Source: Mucilaginibacter sp. OK098
Lineage (GTDB): Bacteria; Bacteroidota; Bacteroidia; Sphingobacteriales; Sphingobacteriaceae
DNA length: 64,000 bases
NCBI RefSeq assembly: GCF_900142915.1
Contig: NZ_FRCM01000005.1
Location: forward strand, 434,001 to 498,000
Reading direction: 5' to 3'
Made by a program: the position numbers and the translations under genes. The notes beneath the pieces were generated by a model. The model ran no database searches and was not told where the DNA came from. It saw only the letters and a program-made list of their open reading frames with translations. Every line of letters starts with the position of its first letter. Position 1 is the stretch's first letter. Positions 9,114 through 16,257 of the stretch are shown in pieces.

Positions 9114-10070
9114 ATGAGAAAAAAAACTATGTTTCTAAAAAAGGCTGCAGTAGCTGCAGTTTGTTTTATGCTGATATTTATTTCAGCTTGTAAAAAAGAT
9201 GCTATGAAAGCTCCTGATACTTCAACAACGCTGTCAACAGCTGATAAGCTGAAGACTGACGCAATTGGTGTTAGCGGGCCCAAAGCGGTTTGCTATGTTG
9301 AAGTAAACAATTATGATATCAGGGATGTGGGTAAATACAAATTATCAACCGGTCAGCAACTATTTGATATCGCTATAATTTTTGCAGCCAATATCAATTA
9401 TAATACAACCACCCAAACAGCTGTTCTATCTTACAATACTCAAACACAGGCGGTGCTTACCAGTCATACTACTTATATCCAAACGCTGCAGGCTAAGGGG
9501 GTAAAAGTATTATTGTCTATTTTAGGTAACCACCAGGGGGCAGGGATCTGTAATTTTCCATCCCAGGCGGCCGCAACGGCGTTTGCCCAATTATTAAGCA
9601 ATGCGGTTACCACTTATGGACTTGACGGGATTGATTTTGACGATGAATATGCTGATTATGGAACTAATGGAACCGGTCAGCCAAATTCAAGTTCATTTGT
9701 TTATTTAGTAACCGCACTTCGATCGTTAATGCCATCAAAAATCATTTCATTTTATGATTACGGACCGGCAGCTTCACGTTTATCCTTTAACGGCGTAACG
9801 GTAGGTTCAAAAGTAAACTATAGCTGGAATGCCATATATGGAACCTATTCTGTACCCAATGTACCAGGTTTGGCTAAAAGCAGCTTAGGGCCTGCAGCTA
9901 TTGATATTCAAAGTACCAGTGCATCTACAGCTGCTTCTTTAGCTACGCAAACCGTAAATAATGCTTATGGCATTTATTTATGTTATAATTTATCTGACGC
10001 TGATACGCATACTTATTTAACCAGTGTGTCAAATGCGCTTTATGGAAAGAGCACAACTTATGCGCCATAA
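9114..10070 (+). CDS. Endo-H-like GH18 endo-beta-N-acetylglucosaminidase (lipoprotein)
   Basis: This 318-residue lipoprotein has a clear lipobox (FISAC, Cys26). The catalytic block LDGIDFDDEYADYG (DGIDFDDE at 171-178, E178 as donor) is the form seen in Streptomyces endo H and related enzymes, which release high-mannose and hybrid N-glycans from glycoproteins (EC 3.2.1.96). Other Endo-H-like parts are VKVLLSILGNHQGAG and the NYSWNAIYG strand. It follows the first GH18 gene by 161 bases and ends the locus, with a terminator at 10138. I infer that both enzymes act at the cell surface and feed SusCD; exact substrate preference is not visible. Confidence 0.92.
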   Translation: MRKKTMFLKKAAVAAVCFMLIFISACKKDAMKAPDTSTTLSTADKLKTDAIGVSGPKAVCYVEVNNYDIRDVGKYKLSTGQQLFDIAIIFAANINYNTTTQTAVLSYNTQTQAVLTSHTTYIQTLQAKGVKVLLSILGNHQGAGICNFPSQAAATAFAQLLSNAVTTYGLDGIDFDDEYADYGTNGTGQPNSSSFVYLVTALRSLMPSKIISFYDYGPAASRLSFNGVTVGSKVNYSWNAIYGTYSVPNVPGLAKSSLGPAAIDIQSTSASTAASLATQTVNNAYGIYLCYNLSDADTHTYLTSVSNALYGKSTTYAP

Positions 10071-10137
10071 GCAATAAAAGCGTGAGCCACTTACAAACAA
10101 CAGTACACGTTGTTTTATATTTTCATCTAATTGTTGT

Positions 10138-10165
10138 AAAGAACAGACTTACGGGCCTGTTCTTT
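10138..10165 (+). terminator. Terminator closing the glycan locus
   Basis: AAAGAACAG (10138-10146) pairs with CTGTTCTTT (10157-10165) and is followed by ATTATTAT. The rest of the 322-base gap up to 10392 is AT-rich and shows nothing else I can name. Confidence 0.65.
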
Positions 10166-10392
10166 ATTATTATAACCCCCCCGGCGCATGCTATTTGCAA
10201 GTCAATAATCTGTGTTGGGAAAAGTTAAAATCAAACGCATGTTTTATCCCATCCGCTAAAATAAATACTTGATTTTCAATTTTTTTTACTTACTTAGAGT
10301 TAAATATGATCTATAAAGCAATATTATTTGCTTATAGCCCCCTAACTTACAAAACCTTTTATCGCAAATAGTTAACATCACACATCATTACC

Positions 10393-11232
10393 ATGTTGCA
10401 GGGTCTTTATTTATACGAAATCATTTTGATGATTACCGGCGGGATTTTATTTCTTGCCTTGGTTTTTGCATTGATCTGGAATGTTATTAAAGGTAAAAGC
10501 ATTGTTGCTTTGCTTCCTTTCTTTTTTCTGCCAATTGTGATGATCGGGTGGACGGCCATAAAATCCTTTAGTTATGACAATGGAAAAATAAATATCGAGA
10601 AGACGGCGAATGAGGTTGCTAAAAACCCCGCTGATACCACTTTGCGTGTGAAATTGGAAAAATCAATTGCTGCATTTGACACCACACGGGCAGCAAATGA
10701 TCCTGTTGCACTCAATAATATTTCCAGCGCTTATTACGCTTTAGGAAAATACAACGAGGCAAGTATTTATAACCAAAAGGCATTGTCAATAAATCCTGGT
10801 TTGCCGCAGGCAATTAATTTAAAAGCCGGGATAGAAAAGCAAGTTGCCGTAAAAAACAGTTTCGAACATAGTATCCGGCAACTGAATAATAGTGTAGCGG
10901 CTGCAGATAGCAGCAAAGCTGCTTTAACCCCTGAGGCCACACAAAAAATTGTAGGGATTTTAAAAACAGTGAAACAGCCCGTTTATACAGATGAAAAATC
11001 AAGTTTGGTGATTGCCAAAGCACTTGCCTTGGTGAATAAAAACGAGCAATCTATGCAGGTGGTAAATAAAGTATTGGAGGCCAATCCGCAATCGCAGGAA
11101 AGCTTGCAGTTGAAGAAAAATATTGAAACCGGGAAGTTTAAAACTGTAGCAGTAGATTCAGCGCAAACCAAAAGCCTGGATAGTAAGAAATTTAATTTTA
11201 TTATTAAAAAGGCCCCGCCTGTTAAACAATAA
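10393..11232 (+). CDS. Membrane-anchored TPR-repeat protein of unknown role
   Basis: This 279-residue protein has two hydrophobic helices at the N-terminus (about 8-32 and 38-57). A soluble part follows with at least two tetratricopeptide-like helix pairs: NNISSAYYALGKYNEASIYNQKALSINPG (about 114-142) and a later one around NKNEQSMQVVNKVLEANPQSQES (about 215-238). TPR proteins are scaffolds; nothing here fixes a partner. It stands alone between the glycan locus terminator and a convergent acyltransferase gene. Confidence 0.72.
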   Translation: MLQGLYLYEIILMITGGILFLALVFALIWNVIKGKSIVALLPFFFLPIVMIGWTAIKSFSYDNGKINIEKTANEVAKNPADTTLRVKLEKSIAAFDTTRAANDPVALNNISSAYYALGKYNEASIYNQKALSINPGLPQAINLKAGIEKQVAVKNSFEHSIRQLNNSVAAADSSKAALTPEATQKIVGILKTVKQPVYTDEKSSLVIAKALALVNKNEQSMQVVNKVLEANPQSQESLQLKKNIETGKFKTVAVDSAQTKSLDSKKFNFIIKKAPPVKQ

Positions 11233-11346
11233 AATCCAATCCCTGTATACTCATTATGGCCTGGTTCCTGAATATGAATGTTTCGGATCTGCAGAAATTC
11301 ATGGAGCAATTATATACACAAGAGCTTGTACAATTAAAATAAAACA

Positions 11347-11387
11347 AATCACTCAACTAATATCAATTAGTTGGGTGATTTTGTTTT
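11347..11387. terminator. Bidirectional terminator between TPR gene and acyltransferase
   Basis: A 14-base stem (AATCACTCAACTAA with TTAGTTGGGTGATT, one G-T pair) with a six-base loop is flanked by A-rich sequence on the left and TTGTTTT on the right. It can end transcription of both convergent genes. Confidence 0.7.
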
Positions 11388-11429
11388 CCGAAATTTAAAT
11401 GCAGCTTTCACGCTAAGATTCACTTTGCT

Positions 11430-12557
11430 TTATGCCCGTTTCACCAGGAAGCGTTTTCTCAGCCATTCGCGAACGGGCTCATCATAAAGTTTAAGCGATG
11501 CATAGGCAATAATGATACTAACAACAAACAACAACACGCCAAACCAAATGCCATAACTCATCGGTACTTTATTTTTCGCCACCCAGCCGGTGTATAAGTA
11601 GATCAGCGGATAGTGGGTGATATAAAGTGGGTATGAAATGGCCCCAAAAAACTTGCACACTTTCATAGAAAGCTTTCCGGTTATATTTCCCCCGGCACCA
11701 ATGGCAACAATCAGCGGGAAAACAACAATAATACTGAATGCTTCATACAAGCCATTCATCCAAAGGTGTTCGCTGCCGCCTATCCTTGGAATAGCCAGGA
11801 CAATTGCGATTAGCAGGCTGCACACCGCAAAAGCGCCTTTAATATGGATCAGCTTGCCCATGCGGCAAAGCAATACCCCTGCAAAAAAAGGATAAAGCAA
11901 ACGGGCAAAGCTAATATGAAGATGGAGTGCGTTAAGGCTCCACCCGCCAATAACATCGCCCTGCGGCCCCATTAGCAAATACTGGATAAGGAGCAAGGCA
12001 GATAATATTACAAATACGGCAAGTAGTTTTTTAGAGAATTTACGGATAAAAAGGGCGTAAAGAATATTGGCAATATATTCGAAAAATAACGACCAGGCGG
12101 GGCCGTCCAACGGGTTCATTTCCTGCCAACCGCGAATATCCATTGATAGTGGCAACGGGAGCATCGTAAAACCAACGACCATAACAAGCAGCATCTGCCA
12201 AACAGGTGTTGTACTGATGGTCGGGAATACCGGGGAGGCCTGGAAGTAAAAAAGAGCCGCCCCAATGATGGTACCCATAATAACCATGGGCTGCAAGCGA
12301 ATGAGCCGTCGTTTATAAAAATCCCATTGGGTCATTTTCCCCCAACGATCATCATAAGCATAAGCCACAACAAAACCCGACAACAGGAAAAAGAAATCAA
12401 CCGCTAAATAGCCATGATTGATGATCTGGTGGAAACGATCTCCCGAATAGGTTTCAAGAACATGAAAGGCAACTACAATAAGGGCGGCTACACCACGTAA
12501 CCCGTCAAGGATCTGGTAATGACTTTTTGTTTCGAGATAGGCAGGCATTTTGGTCAT
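11430..12557 (-). CDS. Acyltransferase family 3 (OafA/YrhL-like) membrane protein
   Basis: This 375-residue integral membrane protein has about ten hydrophobic helices and the acyltransferase-3 N-terminal signature LDGLRGVAALIVVAFH (about 17-32), with the conserved Arg and His that handle the acyl donor. The second family hallmark, the FFFLLSGFVVAYAY stretch, follows at about 55-68, and YKRRLIRLQP after that. These enzymes O-acylate exported sugars, lipids or peptidoglycan; the substrate is not visible. It is monocistronic, convergent with the TPR gene and divergent from the ArsR operon. Met4 (12548) is an alternative start. Confidence 0.9.
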   Translation of the reverse strand: MTKMPAYLETKSHYQILDGLRGVAALIVVAFHVLETYSGDRFHQIINHGYLAVDFFFLLSGFVVAYAYDDRWGKMTQWDFYKRRLIRLQPMVIMGTIIGAALFYFQASPVFPTISTTPVWQMLLVMVVGFTMLPLPLSMDIRGWQEMNPLDGPAWSLFFEYIANILYALFIRKFSKKLLAVFVILSALLLIQYLLMGPQGDVIGGWSLNALHLHISFARLLYPFFAGVLLCRMGKLIHIKGAFAVCSLLIAIVLAIPRIGGSEHLWMNGLYEAFSIIVVFPLIVAIGAGGNITGKLSMKVCKFFGAISYPLYITHYPLIYLYTGWVAKNKVPMSYGIWFGVLLFVVSIIIAYASLKLYDEPVREWLRKRFLVKRA

Positions 12558-12712
12558 AAATAGTCTAAATTGGATACAGGGATGGTTTTGTTAGTTTATA
12601 ATTTGTCCGCTATGGCGAACGTGGTTTGAATCCACAAGATGCTTTAATTTTATTGGAAATGCAATGGGGGGAATCAGGAAAAGTCTTCGGTAAGAAAAAA
12701 ATCTCAAAAAAT

Positions 12713-12758
12713 TTGCGCAACCGAATGGTTGTGTTTATATTTGGCAACCATTTGGTTG
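12713..12758 (+). promoter_or_regulatory. Promoter with two ArsR-type operator palindromes
   Basis: A Bacteroidota promoter is readable: TTG at 12713-12715, a 20-base spacer, then TATATTTG at 12736-12743. Two near-identical palindromes flank the -7 box: CAACCGAATGGTTG (12718-12731) in the spacer and CAACCATTTGGTTG (12745-12758) over the expected start of transcription. They lie 27 bases apart and end 4 bases before the ATG of the ArsR-like gene. Binding of its product here would block RNA polymerase, so negative autoregulation is the natural reading. Confidence 0.75.
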
Positions 12759-12762
12759 TATT

Positions 12763-13089
12763 ATGATAGAAAGAAGAGATGTTTTTCAGGCAATAGCAGA
12801 CCCAACAAGAAGAATAATTATACAGAAACTGTTGCGGGGACCGCTAAATCTTGCCGGAATTGGAGAAGATTTTGGCATTAGCAGACAGGCGATTGCCAAA
12901 CACATTAAAGTGCTTAATGAATGCGGGATGATCTCTGTAACCCAAAAAGGGCGGGAACAATTTTGTGAAGCCCGGCTTAGTCAGCTGGATGAGGTTGCTG
13001 ATTGGGTTGCAGCGTCACGTAAGCTTTGGAGCCAGCGTTTTGAGAAATTGGACAAATTCCTTGAAGAAACAAAAAAACAAAATATATGA
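12763..13089 (+). CDS. ArsR-family winged-helix repressor
   Basis: This 108-residue protein is a compact winged helix: VFQAIADPTRRIIIQKLL (about 5-22), then the recognition region FGISRQAIAKHIKVLNECGMI (about 44-64) and the wing VTQKGREQFCEARLSQL. It lacks the ELCVCDL metal motif of true ArsR sensors and belongs to the subgroup encoded next to AHSA1/SRPBCC proteins. Its stop overlaps the next start by four bases (ATGA). It probably represses its own operon through the two palindromes directly upstream; the inducer is unknown. Confidence 0.92.
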   Translation: MIERRDVFQAIADPTRRIIIQKLLRGPLNLAGIGEDFGISRQAIAKHIKVLNECGMISVTQKGREQFCEARLSQLDEVADWVAASRKLWSQRFEKLDKFLEETKKQNI

Positions 13090-13562
13090 ATTCGGACAAC
13101 AAAGAACTCTTTATTAGCCATCTGTGTGATGCACCGCGGGAAATTGTATTCCGGGCATGGACAGATCCCCGGCAATTAATCAATTGGTACGCACCTGATG
13201 GATGTACCATTGAATTTAGGGCTATTGATGTTACACAAGGCGGCAACTTTCATTCCTGTATTCATGACCCTGTACATGGTGAGTGTTGGATCAAAGGCAC
13301 CTATTTGGAAGTTGTGCCAAACCAAAAGCTTGTTTTCACTATGGTTATGTCGGATGAAAACGGTAACTCGGTTAGTTCAGTTAAAGCCGGGAAGTCCGAA
13401 GATTGGCCTGAAGAGCAAGTAACAACTGTCACCTTTGAATCTATTGGTGAGCAAACCAAAGTTTCCATCCATCAGACCGTTTCGGAAGAAGAAGCGAAGA
13501 AAACGGGTGCTTATCAAGGCTGGATCAAGATGCTTAACAGGCTTAATTTATTGCTGAATTGA
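13086..13562 (+). CDS. SRPBCC/AHSA1-domain protein
   Basis: This 158-residue protein shows the AHSA1 (Aha1-like, START-fold) pattern: SHLCDAPREIVFRAWTDPRQLINWYAP at the N-terminus, a WIKGTYLEV strand in the middle, and the closing helix YQGWIKMLNRLN. The fold makes a hydrophobic cavity for a small ligand. Genes of this type are commonly coupled to an ArsR regulator, as here (four-base overlap), where they may bind the signal or modify its target. No catalytic residues are predicted. Confidence 0.9.
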   Translation: MNSDNKELFISHLCDAPREIVFRAWTDPRQLINWYAPDGCTIEFRAIDVTQGGNFHSCIHDPVHGECWIKGTYLEVVPNQKLVFTMVMSDENGNSVSSVKAGKSEDWPEEQVTTVTFESIGEQTKVSIHQTVSEEEAKKTGAYQGWIKMLNRLNLLLN

Positions 13563-13612
13563 AAAAGGATCAGCAATGGTTTCTTACAATATGCTCAATC
13601 AAAATTAATAAA

Positions 13613-14515
13613 ATGAAAAAGACAATCGTATATGCTGTTTTAGCACTGCTGATATTACCATCGTTCAAAAACGTAAGCCGATCAGCAGGATATAGTAATC
13701 AAATTAAGGCGGCCGCAAAGGATACCCTGGTTCCCGGAAAAGGCTATTCTGAAGTCAACGGAATTAGAATGTATTATGAAATTTATGGACAAGGCAAGCC
13801 ACTTGTTTTGATTCACGGTGGCGGCTCTACCATTCAAACAACATTTGGAAGGATTATCCCAATGCTCGCCAAACACAGGAGAATTATAGCTGTTGAGTTG
13901 CAAGCTCATGGAAGAACTGGTGACAGAGAAAAAGATCTGTCCTTTGAGCAGGACGCAGACGACATTGCGACACTTTTGCAGCATTTGAATATTGATAAAG
14001 CAGACTTTTTTGGTTTCAGTAACGGGGGAACAACTGCTATGCAGATAGCTATTCGTCACCCAGAAATAGTTGATAAAATCGTTTTGGGTTCTGCACTGTG
14101 CAAACGCAATGGAGTTCCTGCACAGTTTTGGGATTTTATGAAACAGGCAACTTTAGCCAATATGCCCGAACAGCTAAAAGAAGCTTATATAAAAGTTACC
14201 CCAAACCCTAAAGGCCTGCAAATAATGCATGATAAGGATGTAAAAAGGATGGTGAATTTTAAAGACATACCAGACGAGCAGATCGAATCTATTAAAGCAT
14301 CAACCCTAATTATCATAGGCGACCAGGATCTTATAAAACCAGAGCACGCTATAGAAATGCACAGACAGATTGCCGGCTCAGAATTAGCTATAATTCCAGG
14401 CGTGCACGGTGAATATATCGGTGAAATAACAACACTAAAATCAGTTTCTAAAGAAGCGGTCTTTGTTATCCCAATGATTGAAAGTTTCCTTGATAAATCA
14501 AAAACAAAGGAATGA
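13613..14515 (+). CDS. Exported alpha/beta hydrolase
   Basis: This 300-residue hydrolase has an N-terminal signal-like segment (MKKTIVYAVLALLILPSF). Catalytic elements are an oxyanion loop HGGGST, a nucleophile elbow GFSNGG, an acid in IIIGDQDLI, and a base in the GVHGEY turn. A TTG at 13559 would extend the frame by 18 residues and overlap the AHSA1 gene, but the ATG at 13613 gives a normal signal peptide and is preferred. It is the third gene of the ArsR operon. The substrate is unknown. Confidence 0.88.
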   Translation: MKKTIVYAVLALLILPSFKNVSRSAGYSNQIKAAAKDTLVPGKGYSEVNGIRMYYEIYGQGKPLVLIHGGGSTIQTTFGRIIPMLAKHRRIIAVELQAHGRTGDREKDLSFEQDADDIATLLQHLNIDKADFFGFSNGGTTAMQIAIRHPEIVDKIVLGSALCKRNGVPAQFWDFMKQATLANMPEQLKEAYIKVTPNPKGLQIMHDKDVKRMVNFKDIPDEQIESIKASTLIIIGDQDLIKPEHAIEMHRQIAGSELAIIPGVHGEYIGEITTLKSVSKEAVFVIPMIESFLDKSKTKE

Positions 14516-14648
14516 CAAGCTGCATTAATTTGGGGGGAATGTAATGTGGGATTTAGGGAAAATTAGAGGACGTTTCATAAACCTTTTCAATTGGTAAATT
14601 TTGAATCGATTAGCTTAATGAATAGCTGAATACAAAGCAGTAAATGGA

Positions 14649-14678
14649 AAAGCCTCAAATCTTTCGACTTGAGGCTTT
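14649..14678. terminator. GCCTCAA-type hairpin, copy 1
   Basis: AAAGCCTCAA (14649-14658) pairs with TTGAGGCTTT (14669-14678) over a ten-base loop. It sits between the convergent hydrolase and NADAR genes and can serve both. The same 28-base core recurs unchanged at 42538-42569 and in decayed form at 28280-28309. Confidence 0.75.
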
Positions 14679-14684
14679 CAAATT

Positions 14685-15329
14685 TTAATTAATAGCATAT
14701 GCGTTTTTCCATTCAAGTGGTTCAGGAAAATCAAACATATATGTTTCTATGCCATATTTACTTATGAAATTATACCATTTAGATAAATAATCTTCCCCTA
14801 ACCCCATTCCCCAAAACAGATCAAGATTATCTGTCGAAGGAAAAGCAATCCAGGGCGGAAATATTAAATCCGGATTGTCCGAAATCTTTATCAATTCTTC
14901 CCTTATGCGCATTAATAGTATTCCAAGCATGTTTTTGCCACTTCCGTCACCAGCATCTGCCCAATAATTATCATTGATGGTATGCTCAATAATGGTTTTA
15001 TCGCCAGTTTCCAAAAGGATTTTTTTTAACTCCGGGTGCTGCAAGAATTTTGCTTTTAGCCCTTTGTACATCACTTTGTTTTTTATTTCCTCCCATTCCT
15101 CCTTTAGTTTATTATTTCTGTTCCTTCCTTCTTTGGCTGCATCCATGGGAGAGTTTAGTAATTTAATCTTGTCCCGAACATTGAAATCATCAAATTTACT
15201 TGCCTGGAAGTAATGTTCTACTGTTGGCCAAATCTCACCTTCAAGCAATATTGGTGATGGCTTAAAGTTGGAGAATTCCCCATAAGGGTCATTTACTTTA
15301 TAAAATTGAATAATTTCTGTATTTTGCAT
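14685..15329 (-). CDS. NADAR-domain (YbiA-like) protein, extended C-terminus
   Basis: The 214-residue protein begins with a clear NADAR domain (about 1-145): FYKVNDPYGEFSNFKPSPI, the WPTVEHYFQASKF block and the AKEGRNR turn. NADAR proteins act on N-glycosidic bonds of riboflavin intermediates or of ADP-ribose-modified guanine. The 65-70 residues after the domain (from about ISDNPDLIFPPWIAF) are an extra aromatic-rich segment. It is the last gene of the minus-strand run that starts with the RHS proteins, so a role in toxin neutralisation is possible, though it could be independent. The local sequence is visibly AT-rich. Confidence 0.85.
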   Translation of the reverse strand: MQNTEIIQFYKVNDPYGEFSNFKPSPILLEGEIWPTVEHYFQASKFDDFNVRDKIKLLNSPMDAAKEGRNRNNKLKEEWEEIKNKVMYKGLKAKFLQHPELKKILLETGDKTIIEHTINDNYWADAGDGSGKNMLGILLMRIREELIKISDNPDLIFPPWIAFPSTDNLDLFWGMGLGEDYLSKWYNFISKYGIETYMFDFPEPLEWKNAYAIN

Positions 15330-15431
15330 ATACTTTATGAGTACTTATTCAAAATAATTAGGATAAACACGATATTGGGTTTTGGATATAAATTCTAACC
15401 GCCTTTTTTCATTTTCAAAATCAAATTCTTA

Positions 15432-15836
15432 CTAATTGTTATTATTGTATCTTACAAATATTCCAACATTTCCACCTTTAGGATCTTCACTATACTGAAC
15501 ACTTCCCCATCTGTATACATGTTCGCCTCCTATGCTTTTGAGCCTATCTTTAATTATAGCCTTCTTTTTCTCGGTTATTTCATATTCAGGAAAGTCATTT
15601 TTTGCACCTAACCCAATACTTACATAAAGAATTTTTCCTTTGTGAAATGTAAACAATACTGCGGTTTCACCATTATCAAAAAATGGAATACGATAGGATA
15701 TGTAATCTTCATTGTTTACCGCTAATATCACATAATGCTGCTTTTTCAAATTTTCAATATCAATGATTGAAAAGAATGTGGTTATTTCTAAATCATCAAT
15801 AGTGACAGTACCGATAGCTTTGTCTGGTTGAATCAT
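15432..15836 (-). CDS. Orphan small protein in the toxin island, possible immunity protein
   Basis: This 134-residue protein has no family I recognise. It begins IQPDKAIGTVTIDDLEITTFF and looks like alternating beta strands with one helix (EKKKAIIKDRLKSIGG near 100-115), ending in Asn-rich YNNNN. It has no signal peptide or membrane segment. It is AT-rich, on the same strand as the RHS toxin and between its putative immunity gene and the NADAR gene, where spare immunity genes are often stored. The function is not known. Confidence 0.55.
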   Translation of the reverse strand: MIQPDKAIGTVTIDDLEITTFFSIIDIENLKKQHYVILAVNNEDYISYRIPFFDNGETAVLFTFHKGKILYVSIGLGAKNDFPEYEITEKKKAIIKDRLKSIGGEHVYRWGSVQYSEDPKGGNVGIFVRYNNNN

Positions 15837-15919
15837 TTTAATGATATTGGATACAAAAGCTGTAAACTTGAATTATTAAGCACAAGTATTTTTTGAATAC
15901 TTTTAAGTATAAAAGAGTT

Positions 15920-16240
15920 CTAAATTTTATTAATTGGTGAATCAATAACTTCCAAAACTTTAACATTCCCAATTACAATAGGAAATGTTCCTAGACAAAA
16001 TTCATCTCCTCTCAAAACCGGTCTGTTTAGATAATTGGAAAGGAACATAATATTAACAATGGTTTCTTTATTTATAGCTATTGGAACCTCACTATAAGTT
16101 TCACTAGGTGTAGAATATCTCGCCTCCTTTTCCCATAAAGACATTCTGACTTTATTTTTGATAGGAAACCTAAAAAATTGCGCAGCGTTATCATTAAAAA
16201 TCACTAAGGCCTTAATTTCAATACTTGGTATTTTTATCAT
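15920..16240 (-). CDS. Small protein directly behind the RHS toxin, probable immunity protein
   Basis: I place the start at ATG 16240, 17 bases after the RHS stop (16258); an upstream in-frame start at 16276 would overlap the toxin. The 106-residue product is all-beta in appearance. Its C-terminal half (ETIVNIMFLSNYL, then a GDEFCLG turn and a VIGNVKVLEVI strand) resembles the third beta barrel of elongation factor Tu, where a G-x-x-F turn precedes a G-x-V-x-x-I strand. This resemblance is from reading only. Position and size are typical for an immunity gene cognate to the RHS tip. Confidence 0.6.
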   Translation of the reverse strand: MIKIPSIEIKALVIFNDNAAQFFRFPIKNKVRMSLWEKEARYSTPSETYSEVPIAINKETIVNIMFLSNYLNRPVLRGDEFCLGTFPIVIGNVKVLEVIDSPINKI

Positions 16241-16257
16241 AGTAAAACATTTTATTG

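Noticed and set aside
13559..13612. TTG start overlapping the AHSA1 gene for the alpha/beta hydrolase
   Set aside because: The ATG at 13613 gives a normal signal peptide directly; the extra 18 residues do not look like part of one.
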